Source: Adiantum capillus-veneris (Eukaryota > Streptophyta > Polypodiopsida > Polypodiales > Pteridaceae). From it: DNA of 64,000 nucleotides. The position numbers and the translations under genes are program-made. Position 1 is the stretch's first letter, and each line of letters starts with the position of its first letter. The stretch spans positions 157,892,793 to 157,956,792 of the forward strand of contig CM043958.1 of the NCBI GenBank assembly GCA_014529385.2, written 5' to 3'. Under the pieces are notes generated by a model. It was not told the origin of the DNA, made no database searches, and was given only the letters and a program-made list of their open reading frames with translations. Shown here in pieces: positions 63,903 through 64,000 of the stretch.

Positions 63903-64000
63903 ATTCGAGGGAGGACTCAGTTCCCATAAGGATGGTGTCACACTGGGACGGGCGTCCCCCCTTCTTTCACGAGCATGGCTGTCCCTTTCATGTCACATTT
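63903..64000. other. No feature recognised
   Basis: Flanking DNA to the window end; the possible target duplication of the MITE lies at its left edge. Confidence 0.3.

Overview
The window is plant nuclear DNA made almost entirely of nested LTR retrotransposons. No cellular gene, rRNA, canonical tRNA or CRISPR array was recognised. Evidence for a plant host: Ty1/copia elements primed by initiator-Met tRNA, very large Ty3/gypsy elements primed by an Asp-like tRNA (TGGCGCC...), 5-bp target duplications, MITE-like elements, and stacking of old copies under young ones. The host is probably a vascular plant with a large genome, possibly not an angiosperm; the species cannot be told from the sequence.

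Layout. 1-6.6 kb: decayed gypsy and copia fragments (element D and others). 6.6-30.65 kb: an old copia element (G), split by a 19,031-bp young gypsy element (A, 7908-26938, minus strand, TSD GTGTA, LTRs about 99.5% alike by eye). 30.8-32.3 kb: two antisense gypsy protease fragments. About 32.9-54.8 kb: an old plus-strand relative of A (element B), whose second reading frame is broken by a young 5.7-kb copia (H, 47278-52979, minus strand, TSD AAATC) and by an antisense integrase fragment. 54.9-61.2 kb: a very decayed third relative (C), carrying a copia fragment, a MITE-like insertion and several tandem duplications. 61.2-62.1 kb: an internally deleted relative of G (I). 63.4-63.9 kb: a second MITE-like element with a tRNA-like segment.

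The centre of interest is the A/B lineage. A reads: LTR, Asp-type PBS, leader with 24-nt palindromes, a 3012-codon gag-pol frame (gag, two short zinc knuckles, protease, RT, RNase H, two integrase H2C2 fingers, integrase core, a second protease-like domain, and a tail of repeated IW[IV]PK motifs), an internal polypurine tract, a promoter-like and splice-donor-like stretch, a second cluster of the same palindromes, a splice acceptor, a 1085-codon coiled-coil ORF2, a second identical polypurine tract, LTR. B has the same plan, but its palindrome has a different sequence around the same CGCG core. Both keep a spacing close to 285 and 130 bp. The pattern suggests two parallel units, each of promoter, exon, donor, palindrome-bearing intron, acceptor and ORF. 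A plausible but untested reading is that an element-encoded factor, perhaps the coiled-coil ORF2 protein, recognises the element's own palindromes.

All comparisons were made by eye. Boundaries of decayed elements are approximate.
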